Assembly: GCA_003176075.1 (NCBI GenBank)
Contig: PSRN01000277.1
Location: 1-10,363, forward strand
Direction: 5' to 3'
Origin: Bdellovibrio sp.
GTDB taxonomy: Bacteria > Bdellovibrionota > Bdellovibrionia > Bdellovibrionales > Bdellovibrionaceae
DNA length: 10,363 nt
The translations under genes and the position numbers were made by a program. Within the stretch, counting starts at the first letter, position 1. Each line of letters starts with the position of its first letter. The notes below the pieces were generated by a model. The model saw only the letters and a list, made by a program, of their open reading frames with translations. It searched no databases and was not told where the DNA came from. This document shows, piece by piece, positions 1 through 5,077 of the stretch.

Positions 1-257
1 GCCATGATGTCAATGAGGCGGTAAAAGTTCTCACATTCTTGAATAAGAAGTCAGCTGGTTTGATTAAGAAGTTGGTGGAATCGGCGATAGCCAATGCCGA
101 TTTTCGGAAAACTATTGATTTAGACCGCCTCTATATCAAGACGATTTCGGTCGATGAGGGCCCTGTTCTTAAAAGATTCCGCCCCCGGGCCCAGGGTCGT
201 GCGACGGGCGTCCGAAAACGCATGAGTCATATTAATTTGATTTTGGATGAGAGGTAA
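1..257 (+). CDS. rplV: 50S ribosomal protein L22, 3' part (5' end outside window)
   Basis: L22 binds 23S rRNA, helps early 50S assembly, and its long beta-hairpin lines the peptide exit tunnel. The open frame runs in from the left edge; the first complete codon is at base 3 (residues H-D-V-N-E-A-V-K), and it continues to the TAA at 255-257. About 84 residues are visible. Since the family is usually about 110 residues, roughly 25 N-terminal residues are missing. Diagnostic parts are the helix with ESAIANA, then D-R-L-Y-I-K, and the hairpin E-G-P-V-L-K-R-F-R-P-R-A-Q-G-R-A, which is the L22 signature, followed by S-H-I near the end. The TTG at 39 is internal and is not the true start. rpsC follows after 2 bases, as in S10 operons, so the two are likely translationally coupled. 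Confidence 0.97.
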   Translation, partial: HDVNEAVKVLTFLNKKSAGLIKKLVESAIANADFRKTIDLDRLYIKTISVDEGPVLKRFRPRAQGRATGVRKRMSHINLILDER

Positions 258-259
258 GA

Positions 260-925
260 GTGGGTCAAAAGGTTAATCCAGTAGGTCTTCGTGTTGGGGT
301 GATTCGAACTTGGGATTCCCGTTGGTACGCCAAAGGAAAGCTCTATCACGACAATTTGCATGAGGATATCAAACTCAGAAACTACTTGAAAAGTAAGTTG
401 AGGCACGCCGGTGTGGCGAAAATTGAAATGGAGCGTGCCGCCAATAAAGTGAAAATTATCATTTCAACCGCTCGTCCTGGAGTGGTCATTGGAAAAAAGG
501 GAACCGGCATCGACTCGCTCAAAAGCGAAGTCCAGAAATTGACTCCGAATGAGGTTTTCCTAAGCATCCAGGAAGTGCGAAAGCCCGACGTGGACGCTCA
601 ACTCGTTGCTGAGAATATTGCCCAGCAACTGGAAAAGCGGATTTCATGGCGAAGGGCCATGAAAAAGGCCATGGCGGCAGCGATTAAAGGTGGTGTGCGT
701 GGAGTGAAAATCCGCGTTTCAGGCCGTCTTGATGGCGCTGAAATTGCGCGCAGTGAATGGTACAATGAAAAAAGTGTTCCGCTTCATACCTTGCGGGCGG
801 ACATTGACTATGGAACTGCCGAAGCGTCAACGTCCTATGGCATTATTGGGTTAAAAGTGTGGATCTACAAGGGCGATATTTTGTCTGCCCGTGAAGTTGA
901 GGAGGCGGCACGTGTTAAGTCCTAA
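260..925 (+). CDS. rpsC: 30S ribosomal protein S3
   Basis: S3 sits at the mRNA entry tunnel of the 30S subunit and contributes to unwinding of structured mRNA. The product is 221 residues, close to the usual 210-235. It begins with the family N-terminus G-Q-K-V-N-P-V-G-L-R. The type 2 KH domain carries the loop G78-K-K-G81 after R-P-G-V-V-I. The basic cluster W-R-R-A-M-K-K (about 130-136) corresponds to the residues tied to helicase activity in E. coli S3. The C-terminal domain contains G-R-L-D-G-A-E-I-A-R and ends in G-L-K-V-W-I-Y-K-G. The GTG start at 260 has GAGAGG at 249-254, five bases upstream, overlapping the end of rplV. Its last 14 bases overlap the start of rplP, so the two genes are likely coupled in translation. 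Confidence 0.98.
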   Translation: MGQKVNPVGLRVGVIRTWDSRWYAKGKLYHDNLHEDIKLRNYLKSKLRHAGVAKIEMERAANKVKIIISTARPGVVIGKKGTGIDSLKSEVQKLTPNEVFLSIQEVRKPDVDAQLVAENIAQQLEKRISWRRAMKKAMAAAIKGGVRGVKIRVSGRLDGAEIARSEWYNEKSVPLHTLRADIDYGTAEASTSYGIIGLKVWIYKGDILSAREVEEAARVKS

Positions 926-1319
926 GCGTGTCAAATGGAGAAAGCAGTTTGTGGGGCGATCACGGGGACTGGCTTCTCGTGGAAGCTCTCTGGATTTCGG
1001 CGATTTTGGCCTCCAAGCCATAGAGGAAAATCGCATGACGGCACGTCAACTGGAAGCGGCTCGGATTGCGATCGCGCGATCCATCAAGCGGGGAGGAAAA
1101 ATCTGGTGTCGGGTTTTTCCGGAAACTCCGGTGACGAAAAAGGCCGCTGAAACGCGGATGGGAAGCGGCAAAGGCAACCCCGAATATTGGGTTGCACGGA
1201 TTCTTCCTGGCAGGATTTTGTTTGAAATGAACGGCGTGACGAAGGAGCAGGCGCAAGAAGCTTTTTTGCGGGCCGCTCATAAGCTGCCGTTTAAGACGCG
1301 GTTCTTGGTGCGGGAGTAG
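912..1319 (+). CDS. rplP: 50S ribosomal protein L16
   Basis: L16 binds 23S rRNA near the peptidyl-transferase centre and the A-site tRNA elbow, and is a late 50S assembly protein. I place the start at the GTG at 912, giving M-L-S-P-K-R-V-K-W-R, the normal L16 N-terminus. A strong GAGGAGG lies at 899-905, six bases upstream. An in-frame GTG at 891 would add seven residues with no family match. The product has 135 residues, the usual size. Recognisable blocks are G-L-Q-A-I-E (about 33-38), the T-A-R-Q-L-E-A-A-R helix, the strand I-K-R-G-G-K-I-W, and T-R-M-G-S-G-K-G-N-P-E-Y-W-V-A (81-95). R82 is at the position of the arginine hydroxylated in E. coli L16. The gene overlaps rpsC by 14 bases. Confidence 0.97.
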   Translation: MLSPKRVKWRKQFVGRSRGLASRGSSLDFGDFGLQAIEENRMTARQLEAARIAIARSIKRGGKIWCRVFPETPVTKKAAETRMGSGKGNPEYWVARILPGRILFEMNGVTKEQAQEAFLRAAHKLPFKTRFLVRE

Positions 1320-1333
1320 GTCGGGAGAAGATG

Positions 1334-1528
1334 ATGAAATTTGCAAACGTAAAAGATCTGTCAGTTCAGGAGCTGGTAAAAAAGCGCGATGAACTCCGAG
1401 CGGAGGTGTTTCATGCGCGCATGAAAAATAGTTTGGGCCAACTCGCAAATCCGGTTCAAATCCGAATCCTGCGAAAGGATCTTGCGAGACTTGAGACAGC
1501 GCTCACGGGCCAAAGGCAGAAGCAATAA
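1334..1528 (+). CDS. rpmC: 50S ribosomal protein L29
   Basis: L29 is a small helical-hairpin protein at the rim of the exit tunnel; with L23 it forms the docking area for SRP and trigger factor. The product is 64 residues, typical for the family, with N-terminal K-D-L-S-V-Q-E-L, a central block F-H-A-R-M-K-N-S-L-G-Q-L, then P-V-Q-I-R-I-L-R-K-D-L-A-R. There are two adjacent ATG codons, at 1331 and 1334. I prefer 1334 because the GGGAG at 1323-1327 is then six bases away rather than three; the choice changes one residue. It lies between rplP and rpsQ, its usual place, with rpsQ nine bases downstream. Confidence 0.95.
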   Translation: MKFANVKDLSVQELVKKRDELRAEVFHARMKNSLGQLANPVQIRILRKDLARLETALTGQRQKQ

Positions 1529-1537
1529 GGAGTCGAA

Positions 1538-1828
1538 ATGCCAAGCAGAGATGGTGATCCGGCAGCACCTAAGAAACGAGGCCGGAAGATCAATGTAGTA
1601 GGCCAAGTTGTCAGCAATAAGATGGCAAAGACCATTTCTGTGCTGGTTTATCGAACGGTGAGGCACGAGAAATACGGGAAATACATGAAACGGACTTCAG
1701 TGTTCAAAGTTCATGATGAGAAAGGACAGGCGAAGGTGGGCGACGTGGTGAGAATTCAAGAAACCCGGCCGCTGAGTAAAACCAAGCGGTTCAGGCTCAT
1801 TGAAATAATTGAGACGGCGCGGGCTTGA
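1538..1828 (+). CDS. rpsQ: 30S ribosomal protein S17, with extended N-terminus
   Basis: S17 is a primary 16S rRNA-binding protein with an OB fold, acting early in 30S assembly. The OB-fold core is clear: G-Q-V-V-S-N-K-M-A-K-T-I-S-V, then H-E-K-Y-G-K-Y-M-K-R-T, H-D-E, G-D-V-V-R-I-Q-E-T-R-P-L-S-K-T-K-R. The product is 96 residues against 84 in E. coli. The extra length is at the N-terminus, where about 21 residues precede G-Q-V-V instead of nine, and it is basic (P-K-K-R-G-R-K). The ATG at 1538 has AAGGAG at 1527-1532, five bases upstream and overlapping the rpmC stop. No alternative start codon lies between it and the core, so the extension is probably translated. Confidence 0.96.
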   Translation: MPSRDGDPAAPKKRGRKINVVGQVVSNKMAKTISVLVYRTVRHEKYGKYMKRTSVFKVHDEKGQAKVGDVVRIQETRPLSKTKRFRLIEIIETARA

Positions 1829-1836
1829 GGTGATTG

Positions 1837-2205
1837 ATGATTCAAATGCAGACTCGACTGAACGTCGCTGACAATTCGGGTGCCAAGGAATTGATGTGTA
1901 TCAAGGTCTTGGGTGGCTCAAAACGAAGGTATGCCTCGATTGGCGATATCATTGTCGTTTCAATACGGCAGGCTCTTCCGAATTCGAAGGTCAAAAAGGG
2001 TGAAGTCGCAAAGGCTGTCGTGGTTCGTACCGTGCACAAGCTAAAGCGGCCAGATGGAAGCTACATTCGATTCGACGACAATTCGGCGGTCCTGATTAAT
2101 GCCGCGAAGGAGCCGATTGGAACTCGAATTTTTGGTCCTGTCGCGAGGGAGTTACGCGCGAAGCAATTTGTGAAAATTGTTTCGTTGGCTCCTGAAGTAC
2201 TGTGA
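1837..2205 (+). CDS. rplN: 50S ribosomal protein L14
   Basis: L14 is a beta-barrel protein on the intersubunit face of the 50S, forming bridges to 16S rRNA and contacting L19. The product is 122 residues, the usual size. It opens M-I-Q-M-Q-T-R-L-N-V-A-D-N-S-G-A-K and continues C-I-K-V-L-G-G-S-K-R-R-Y-A, G-D-I-I, K-A-V-V-V-R-T, R-P-D-G-S-Y-I-R-F-D, and finally P-I-G-T-R-I-F-G-P-V-A-R-E-L-R, ending S-L-A-P-E-V-L as in most bacteria. The ATG at 1837 is preferred over the in-frame TTG at 1834: it gives the canonical first residues and has GAGGTGA at 1827-1833. The C-terminus is normal, so the gene is not fused to anything. The expected next gene, rplX, is missing; rplE begins seven bases later. 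Confidence 0.98.
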   Translation: MIQMQTRLNVADNSGAKELMCIKVLGGSKRRYASIGDIIVVSIRQALPNSKVKKGEVAKAVVVRTVHKLKRPDGSYIRFDDNSAVLINAAKEPIGTRIFGPVARELRAKQFVKIVSLAPEVL

Positions 2206-2212
2206 GGTTCCA

Positions 2213-2752
2213 ATGAACAGGTTGAAAAAGAAGTATAACGAGGAAATCGCCGGCGAGCTGCAGAGGCAGCTCGGCAAGAAGAACATCATGCAAGTGCCAC
2301 GACTTGAGAAAATCGTCGTGAGTGTTTGTACGAGCGACGCGGTGACAAACGCCAAAGTACTGGTTTCGGTGGTGGATGAAGTGACAGCCATTACCGGGCA
2401 AAAGGCGGTGATCACAAAGGCAAAGAAAGCGATTTCGAATTTTAAACTCCGGGCCGGTATTCCGCTTGGTGTTCGGGTTACTCTTCGCAAAGAAAGAATG
2501 TGGGCTTTTCTTGACCGCCTTCAGTCCCTTGCGTTGCCGCGAGTGCGCGATTTCCGTGGTTTGCCGACTAAGGGATTCGACGGGCGAGGTAACTACAATA
2601 TGGGTTTGAAGGAGCAAATTGTTTTTCCTGAGATTAACTATGATCGCTTGGATAAAGTGCGAGGAATGAACATTTCAATCTGTACAACGGCTCGTAACGA
2701 CGCGGATGGCAAGGCTCTACTCGAAGCCCTTGGAATGCCGTTCAGAAAATAA
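2213..2752 (+). CDS. rplE: 50S ribosomal protein L5
   Basis: L5 binds 5S rRNA, places it in the central protuberance, and contacts P-site tRNA. The ATG at 2213, with GAGG at 2204-2207, gives 179 residues, the same length as E. coli L5. Family blocks include I-M-Q-V-P-R-L-E-K-I (about 25-34), I-T-G-Q-K-A-V-I-T-K-A-K-K-A-I, F-K-L-R-A-G-I-P-L-G, V-T-L-R-K-E-R-M-W, L-P-R-V-R-D-F-R-G-L, F-D-G-R-G-N-Y-N-M-G and F-P-E-I-N-Y-D, ending P-F-R-K. The strand after L-E-K-I reads V-V-S-V-C-T-S-D-A-V, whereas many L5 proteins have N-M-G-V-G-E-A. In E. coli the spc operon is repressed by S8 binding near the start of rplE, after rplX; here the upstream half of that context is absent. Confidence 0.97.
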   Translation: MNRLKKKYNEEIAGELQRQLGKKNIMQVPRLEKIVVSVCTSDAVTNAKVLVSVVDEVTAITGQKAVITKAKKAISNFKLRAGIPLGVRVTLRKERMWAFLDRLQSLALPRVRDFRGLPTKGFDGRGNYNMGLKEQIVFPEINYDRLDKVRGMNISICTTARNDADGKALLEALGMPFRK

Positions 2753-2771
2753 TTCCGAAGGAAGGTGAATT

Positions 2772-3077
2772 TTGGCTCGCAAAGCAAGTATTGAAAAGAA
2801 CAACCGAAAACGTGCGCTTTCCCAGAAATTCAGGGCTTATCGCGACGAACTCCGCGAGAAGGCGAACAACGTAAAACTTGCCGACGAAGAGCGCGCAATC
2901 GCTCGTGCGAAATTGCAGAGCCTGCCTAAGAAAACTTCGGCGACTCAGGTGAGAACTCGTTGCGAGCTGACGGGGCGGCCAAGGGGAAATTACAGCAAGT
3001 TTGGTCTCTGTCGGCTTGCATTCCGTAAGTTGGCGCTTGATGGGAAGCTACCTGGTGTAACGAAGGCGAGTTGGTGA
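2772..3077 (+). CDS. rpsN: 30S ribosomal protein S14, long zinc-free form
   Basis: S14 binds 16S rRNA in the 30S head and completes late subunit assembly. The product is 101 residues, as in E. coli, which is the long form; zinc-type S14 is about 61 residues. It starts M-A-R-K-A-S-I-E-K-N-N-R-K-R and ends G-K-L-P-G-V-T-K-A-S-W. The central part has R-T-R-C-E-L-T-G-R-P-R-G and F-G-L-C-R-L-A-F-R. These two lone cysteines do not form the C-X2-C pairs of the zinc form. The start is a TTG at 2772. It is chosen because it gives the conserved A-R-K N-terminus, has AAGGT at 2762-2766 five bases upstream, and no ATG or GTG gives a better fit. Confidence 0.97.
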   Translation: MARKASIEKNNRKRALSQKFRAYRDELREKANNVKLADEERAIARAKLQSLPKKTSATQVRTRCELTGRPRGNYSKFGLCRLAFRKLALDGKLPGVTKASW

Positions 3078-3089
3078 GGAAATTAAAGT

Positions 3090-3479
3090 ATGGATAAAGT
3101 GGGAGAATTTTTGACACGAATTCGGAATGCTGGTGATGCACGACACGAAAAGGTGGACATTCCGTCTTCAAAACTTCGTATTGGTATTGCTGATATTCTT
3201 GAGAAGCAGGGTTTCATTCGGAGCTATAAAGTGGCCAAGGATAGCAAGCAAGGAATCATGAGAATTTATCTTAAATACGATGAAGGCGGTCATCACGCCA
3301 TCTCATCGATTTCAAGAGTCAGCCGGCCAGGACGCCGTGTTTTTGTCCGTGCAGCTGAGATCCCTGTTGTGCGATCCGGGCTCGGCACGACAATTCTTAG
3401 CACGAGCCAAGGTTTGATGAGCGGGATTGAAGCGAAACAAAAAAACGTGGGCGGAGAAATTCTCTGTCGGGTGTGGTAG
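3090..3479 (+). CDS. rpsH: 30S ribosomal protein S8
   Basis: S8 binds the central domain of 16S rRNA and is a primary assembly protein. In E. coli it also represses translation of the spc operon by binding the rplE start region. The product is 129 residues (E. coli 130). The N-terminal half shows D-K-V-G-E-F-L-T-R-I-R-N-A and S-S-K-L-R-I-G-I-A-D-I-L-E-K-Q-G-F-I. The C-terminal RNA-binding half shows I-S-R-V-S-R-P-G-R-R-V, G-L-G-T-T-I-L-S-T-S-Q-G-L-M and G-G-E-I-L-C-R-V-W, which is the family signature. The ATG at 3090 has GAGGA at 3076-3080. Whether S8 autoregulation exists here cannot be seen from sequence, since the gene that normally precedes the E. coli target is absent. Confidence 0.98.
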   Translation: MDKVGEFLTRIRNAGDARHEKVDIPSSKLRIGIADILEKQGFIRSYKVAKDSKQGIMRIYLKYDEGGHHAISSISRVSRPGRRVFVRAAEIPVVRSGLGTTILSTSQGLMSGIEAKQKNVGGEILCRVW

Positions 3480-3486
3480 GTGTTTC

Positions 3487-4029
3487 ATGTCACGAATCGG
3501 TAGGTCACCTGTCTATTTTGATGAAAAGATCCAAGTGAATGTGACTCCAAAAAATGAGGTGGTGGTGAAGGGTCCCAAGGGAAGCCTGACCATCAAATTG
3601 CGCCCAGAAGTCACGGCTAAGGTGGACGGAAAGAAAGTCATCTTAACACGCCTGGCGGAGACCAAGGAGTCTCGATCGCTTCATGGCATGTATCGGGCGC
3701 TTGTGCAAAATGCAGTCTCGGGTCTTGGTAAAGGATTTACGAGAAATCTCGAGCTTCATGGCGTTGGTTATCGGGCGAACGTGGCCGGAAAAAAATTGGA
3801 ATTGTCATTGGGCTACTCTCATCCCATCGTTTTCAATATTCCTGAAGGAATAGAGATTAAGGTCGACAAGCAGACGAGTGTTGCAATCAATGGCGCCAAC
3901 CGGGAATTGGTTGGGCAGGTTGCCGCAAAAATTAGAAGTTTTCGACCACCGGAGCCTTATCTTGGTAAGGGAATTCGCTATGCTGATGAAGTCATTCGTA
4001 GAAAAGCCGGGAAGTCAGCTAGTAAGTAG
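3487..4029 (+). CDS. rplF: 50S ribosomal protein L6
   Basis: L6 binds 23S rRNA near the sarcin-ricin loop and supports translation-factor binding. It is made of two similar domains. The ATG at 3487 gives 180 residues, the usual size, starting M-S-R-I-G-R-S-P-V. An in-frame upstream ATG at 3427 lies inside rpsH and would add a tail unlike L6. Blocks seen are V-V-V-K-G-P-K-G-S-L (domain 1), the linker R-S-L-H-G-M-Y-R-A-L-V-Q-N, L-H-G-V-G-Y-R-A-N-V-A-G-K-K-L, L-S-L-G-Y-S-H-P-I, and the signature P-E-P-Y-L-G-K-G-I-R-Y-A-D-E. The gene ends in a TAG at 4027-4029 that is itself the first unit of a TAGG triplet repeat. The following spacer is long for this operon (79 bases). Confidence 0.97.
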   Translation: MSRIGRSPVYFDEKIQVNVTPKNEVVVKGPKGSLTIKLRPEVTAKVDGKKVILTRLAETKESRSLHGMYRALVQNAVSGLGKGFTRNLELHGVGYRANVAGKKLELSLGYSHPIVFNIPEGIEIKVDKQTSVAINGANRELVGQVAAKIRSFRPPEPYLGKGIRYADEVIRRKAGKSASK

Positions 4030-4108
4030 GTAGGTAGGTTGTGATAGTAGTAGTTAGGTAGTTAGGAATTGAGTAAGTTAAGTAAATGGTGAGTCAATTG
4101 AGGATCAT
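4027..4108 (+). repeat. C-poor, stop-dense low-complexity spacer between rplF and rplR
   Basis: The 79-base gap between rplF and rplR is far longer than the gaps before it. It begins with three tandem TAGG units (4027-4038), then three tandem TAG units (4045-4053), GTTAGG/TAGTTAGG repeats (4053-4066) and TAA-containing repeats (4074-4085). From 4020 to 4094 the + strand has no C at all. I count 16 stop triplets between 4023 and 4092, spread over all three frames. Only the end (GAGG at 4100-4103) looks like an ordinary ribosome-binding site, for rplR. Slippage-driven growth of a short repeat is the simplest origin. A role as an unstructured leader or a ribosome-reloading zone is possible but only inferred. 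Confidence 0.85.
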
Positions 4109-4474
4109 ATGAGACTGAAATTTCATAAGAAAACGAGCGCCAAGCAGATTAATCGTTTGACGAAGAAAATTCGCATTCGGAAGACGGTTAAGGGAACAGC
4201 GGAAAGGCCGCGCCTTTGTGTTTTTCGAAGTGGCCGACATATTTATGCTCAGGTGATCGATGACTCAGTCGGTCGTACGCTGGTGGAGGCCTCATCTTTG
4301 GGTATCGACGGGAAGTCTGGCAAGCCTCTGGCGGAAGAAGTGGGTCAGCTGGTTGCCAAGAAGGCCTTGGCGAAGCAGATCAATGCTGTTGTTTTCGACC
4401 GAAATGGCTTTGTTTATCATGGTCGGATCAAGGCCCTGGCTGACGGAGCCCGGGCAGGCGGGCTGAGTTTCTAA
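4109..4474 (+). CDS. rplR: 50S ribosomal protein L18
   Basis: L18 binds 5S rRNA together with L5 and L25 and is needed for its incorporation into the central protuberance. The product is 121 residues (E. coli 117). The basic N-terminal part contains R-L-T-K-K-I-R-I-R-K. The conserved fold follows with G-T-A-E-R-P-R-L-C-V-F-R-S-G-R-H-I-Y-A-Q-V-I-D-D, then A-V-V-F-D-R-N-G-F-V-Y-H-G-R-I-K-A-L-A-D-G-A-R-A-G-G-L-S-F, the standard L18 ending. The ATG at 4109 has GAGG at 4100-4103, five bases upstream. The gene itself is ordinary, but it is separated from both neighbours by repetitive spacers (79 bases before, 146 after), so it cannot rely on close translational coupling as its neighbours can. Confidence 0.97.
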   Translation: MRLKFHKKTSAKQINRLTKKIRIRKTVKGTAERPRLCVFRSGRHIYAQVIDDSVGRTLVEASSLGIDGKSGKPLAEEVGQLVAKKALAKQINAVVFDRNGFVYHGRIKALADGARAGGLSF

Positions 4475-4477
4475 AAA

Positions 4478-4602
4478 GCCACGGGTAAAGCGTGGGCCGC
4501 GAAGCCGCAACGGTTAAAGCGTGGGCGGCGGGCCGGCACGGGTAAAGCGTGGGCGGCGGGCCGGCACGGGTAAAGCGTGGGCGGCGAAGCCGGCACGGGT
4601 AA
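4478..4602 (+). repeat. Tandem array of 28-29-base G+C-rich hairpin units between rplR and rpsE
   Basis: Four imperfect tandem units start at GCC: 4478-4503, 4504-4531, 4532-4559 and 4560-4588. A truncated fifth begins at 4589 and breaks off after GGGTAA. All four share the exact 12-mer TAAAGCGTGGGC, at 4486, 4515, 4543 and 4571 (spacing 29, 28, 28). By hand count the four units are about 73% G+C. Each can fold locally. In unit 3, CACG (4537-4540) pairs with CGTG (4548-4551) around a GGTAAAG loop, and the outer arms GCCG (4532-4535) and CGGC (4554-4557) also pair. Unit 1 has CCACG/CGTGG around the same loop. Unit lengths of 26, 28 and 29 are mostly not multiples of three, and TAA interrupts the frames, so this is not a coding repeat. 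The family is unknown to me. Confidence 0.9.
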
Positions 4603-4620
4603 CAAGAAAGGTAGGATTCG

Positions 4621-5076
4621 GTGGAAAAACAGGCAGTGGAACTTGAAGAACGAGTTGTGACAATTAATCGAGTCACGAAGGTTGTCAAAGGAGGCCGGCG
4701 GTTTTCTTTCGCGGCCCTCGTCGTTGTCGGGGATCGTGCCGGTCAAGTGGGTTTCGGGACTGGGAAAGCTGGAGAAGTCCCTGAGGCGATCGGCAAGGCA
4801 AGTCGTTCTGCGCGCAAGAAATCCATGAGCGTTGAGTTGTCGCAAGGGACGATTCCTCACGAAGTCATCGGAACCTTCGGTGCTGCGAAAGTGATTATGA
4901 AGCCTGCGGCGCCTGGCGCAGGAGTTATTGCTGGTGGAGCCGTCCGCGCGGTTCTGGAGTCCGTAGGAGTCACCGACATTCTCACGAAATGCGTGGGGAC
5001 GAGAAATCCTCACAACGCAGTACGAGCAACTTTGGACGGCCTCAAACAACTTAAGGCTGGAGTAAAAGGGAATTAA
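4621..5076 (+). CDS. rpsE: 30S ribosomal protein S5
   Basis: S5 lies near the mRNA entry tunnel at the body-head junction of the 30S subunit and affects decoding fidelity. The product is 151 residues (E. coli 167), with an N-terminal double-stranded-RNA-binding-like domain and a C-terminal domain. Seen blocks are R-V-T-K-V-V-K-G-G-R-R-F-S-F-A-A-L-V-V-V-G-D (about 17-38), G-F-G-T-G-K-A-G-E-V-P-E-A-I, the strand G-T-I-P-H-E-V-I-G, A-A-P-G-A-G-V-I-A-G-G-A-V-R-A-V-L-E, and G-T-R-N-P-H-N-A-V-R-A-T. The GTG at 4621 is chosen because an in-frame TAG at 4612-4614 rules out a longer product. AAAGG (4607-4611) or AGGA (4613-4616) can serve as ribosome-binding site. It follows the tandem repeat array and is one base from rpmD. 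Confidence 0.96.
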   Translation: MEKQAVELEERVVTINRVTKVVKGGRRFSFAALVVVGDRAGQVGFGTGKAGEVPEAIGKASRSARKKSMSVELSQGTIPHEVIGTFGAAKVIMKPAAPGAGVIAGGAVRAVLESVGVTDILTKCVGTRNPHNAVRATLDGLKQLKAGVKGN

Positions 5077-5077
5077 C

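Noticed and set aside
960..1448. 162-residue minus-strand frame opposite rplP and rpmC
   Set aside because: Antisense shadow of two certain genes, with no start context and no recognisable protein family.
2200..2220. Small hairpin over the rplE start (GTTC-CAAT-GAAC) as an S8 operator
   Set aside because: Only four base pairs, two of them A-T, and no resemblance to the known S8 site that I can support.
2096..2617. 173-residue minus-strand frame opposite rplN and rplE, considered as a possible hidden replacement for rplX
   Set aside because: It lacks any L24/KOW pattern and lies entirely antisense to highly conserved genes.
4447..4471. Six-base-pair inverted repeat AGCCCG/CGGGCT at the end of rplR as a terminator
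   Set aside because: It lies within codons for the conserved G-A-R-A-G-G-L end of L18, and the following bases lack a real T run. Coding constraint explains it.
4478..4602. CRISPR array
   Set aside because: The units are contiguous with no unique spacers between them; it is a plain tandem repeat.
4521..4660. A + strand frame from a GTG inside the repeat array running into rpsE
   Set aside because: It is out of frame with rpsE, has no Shine-Dalgarno sequence, and uses only repeat-encoded residues.
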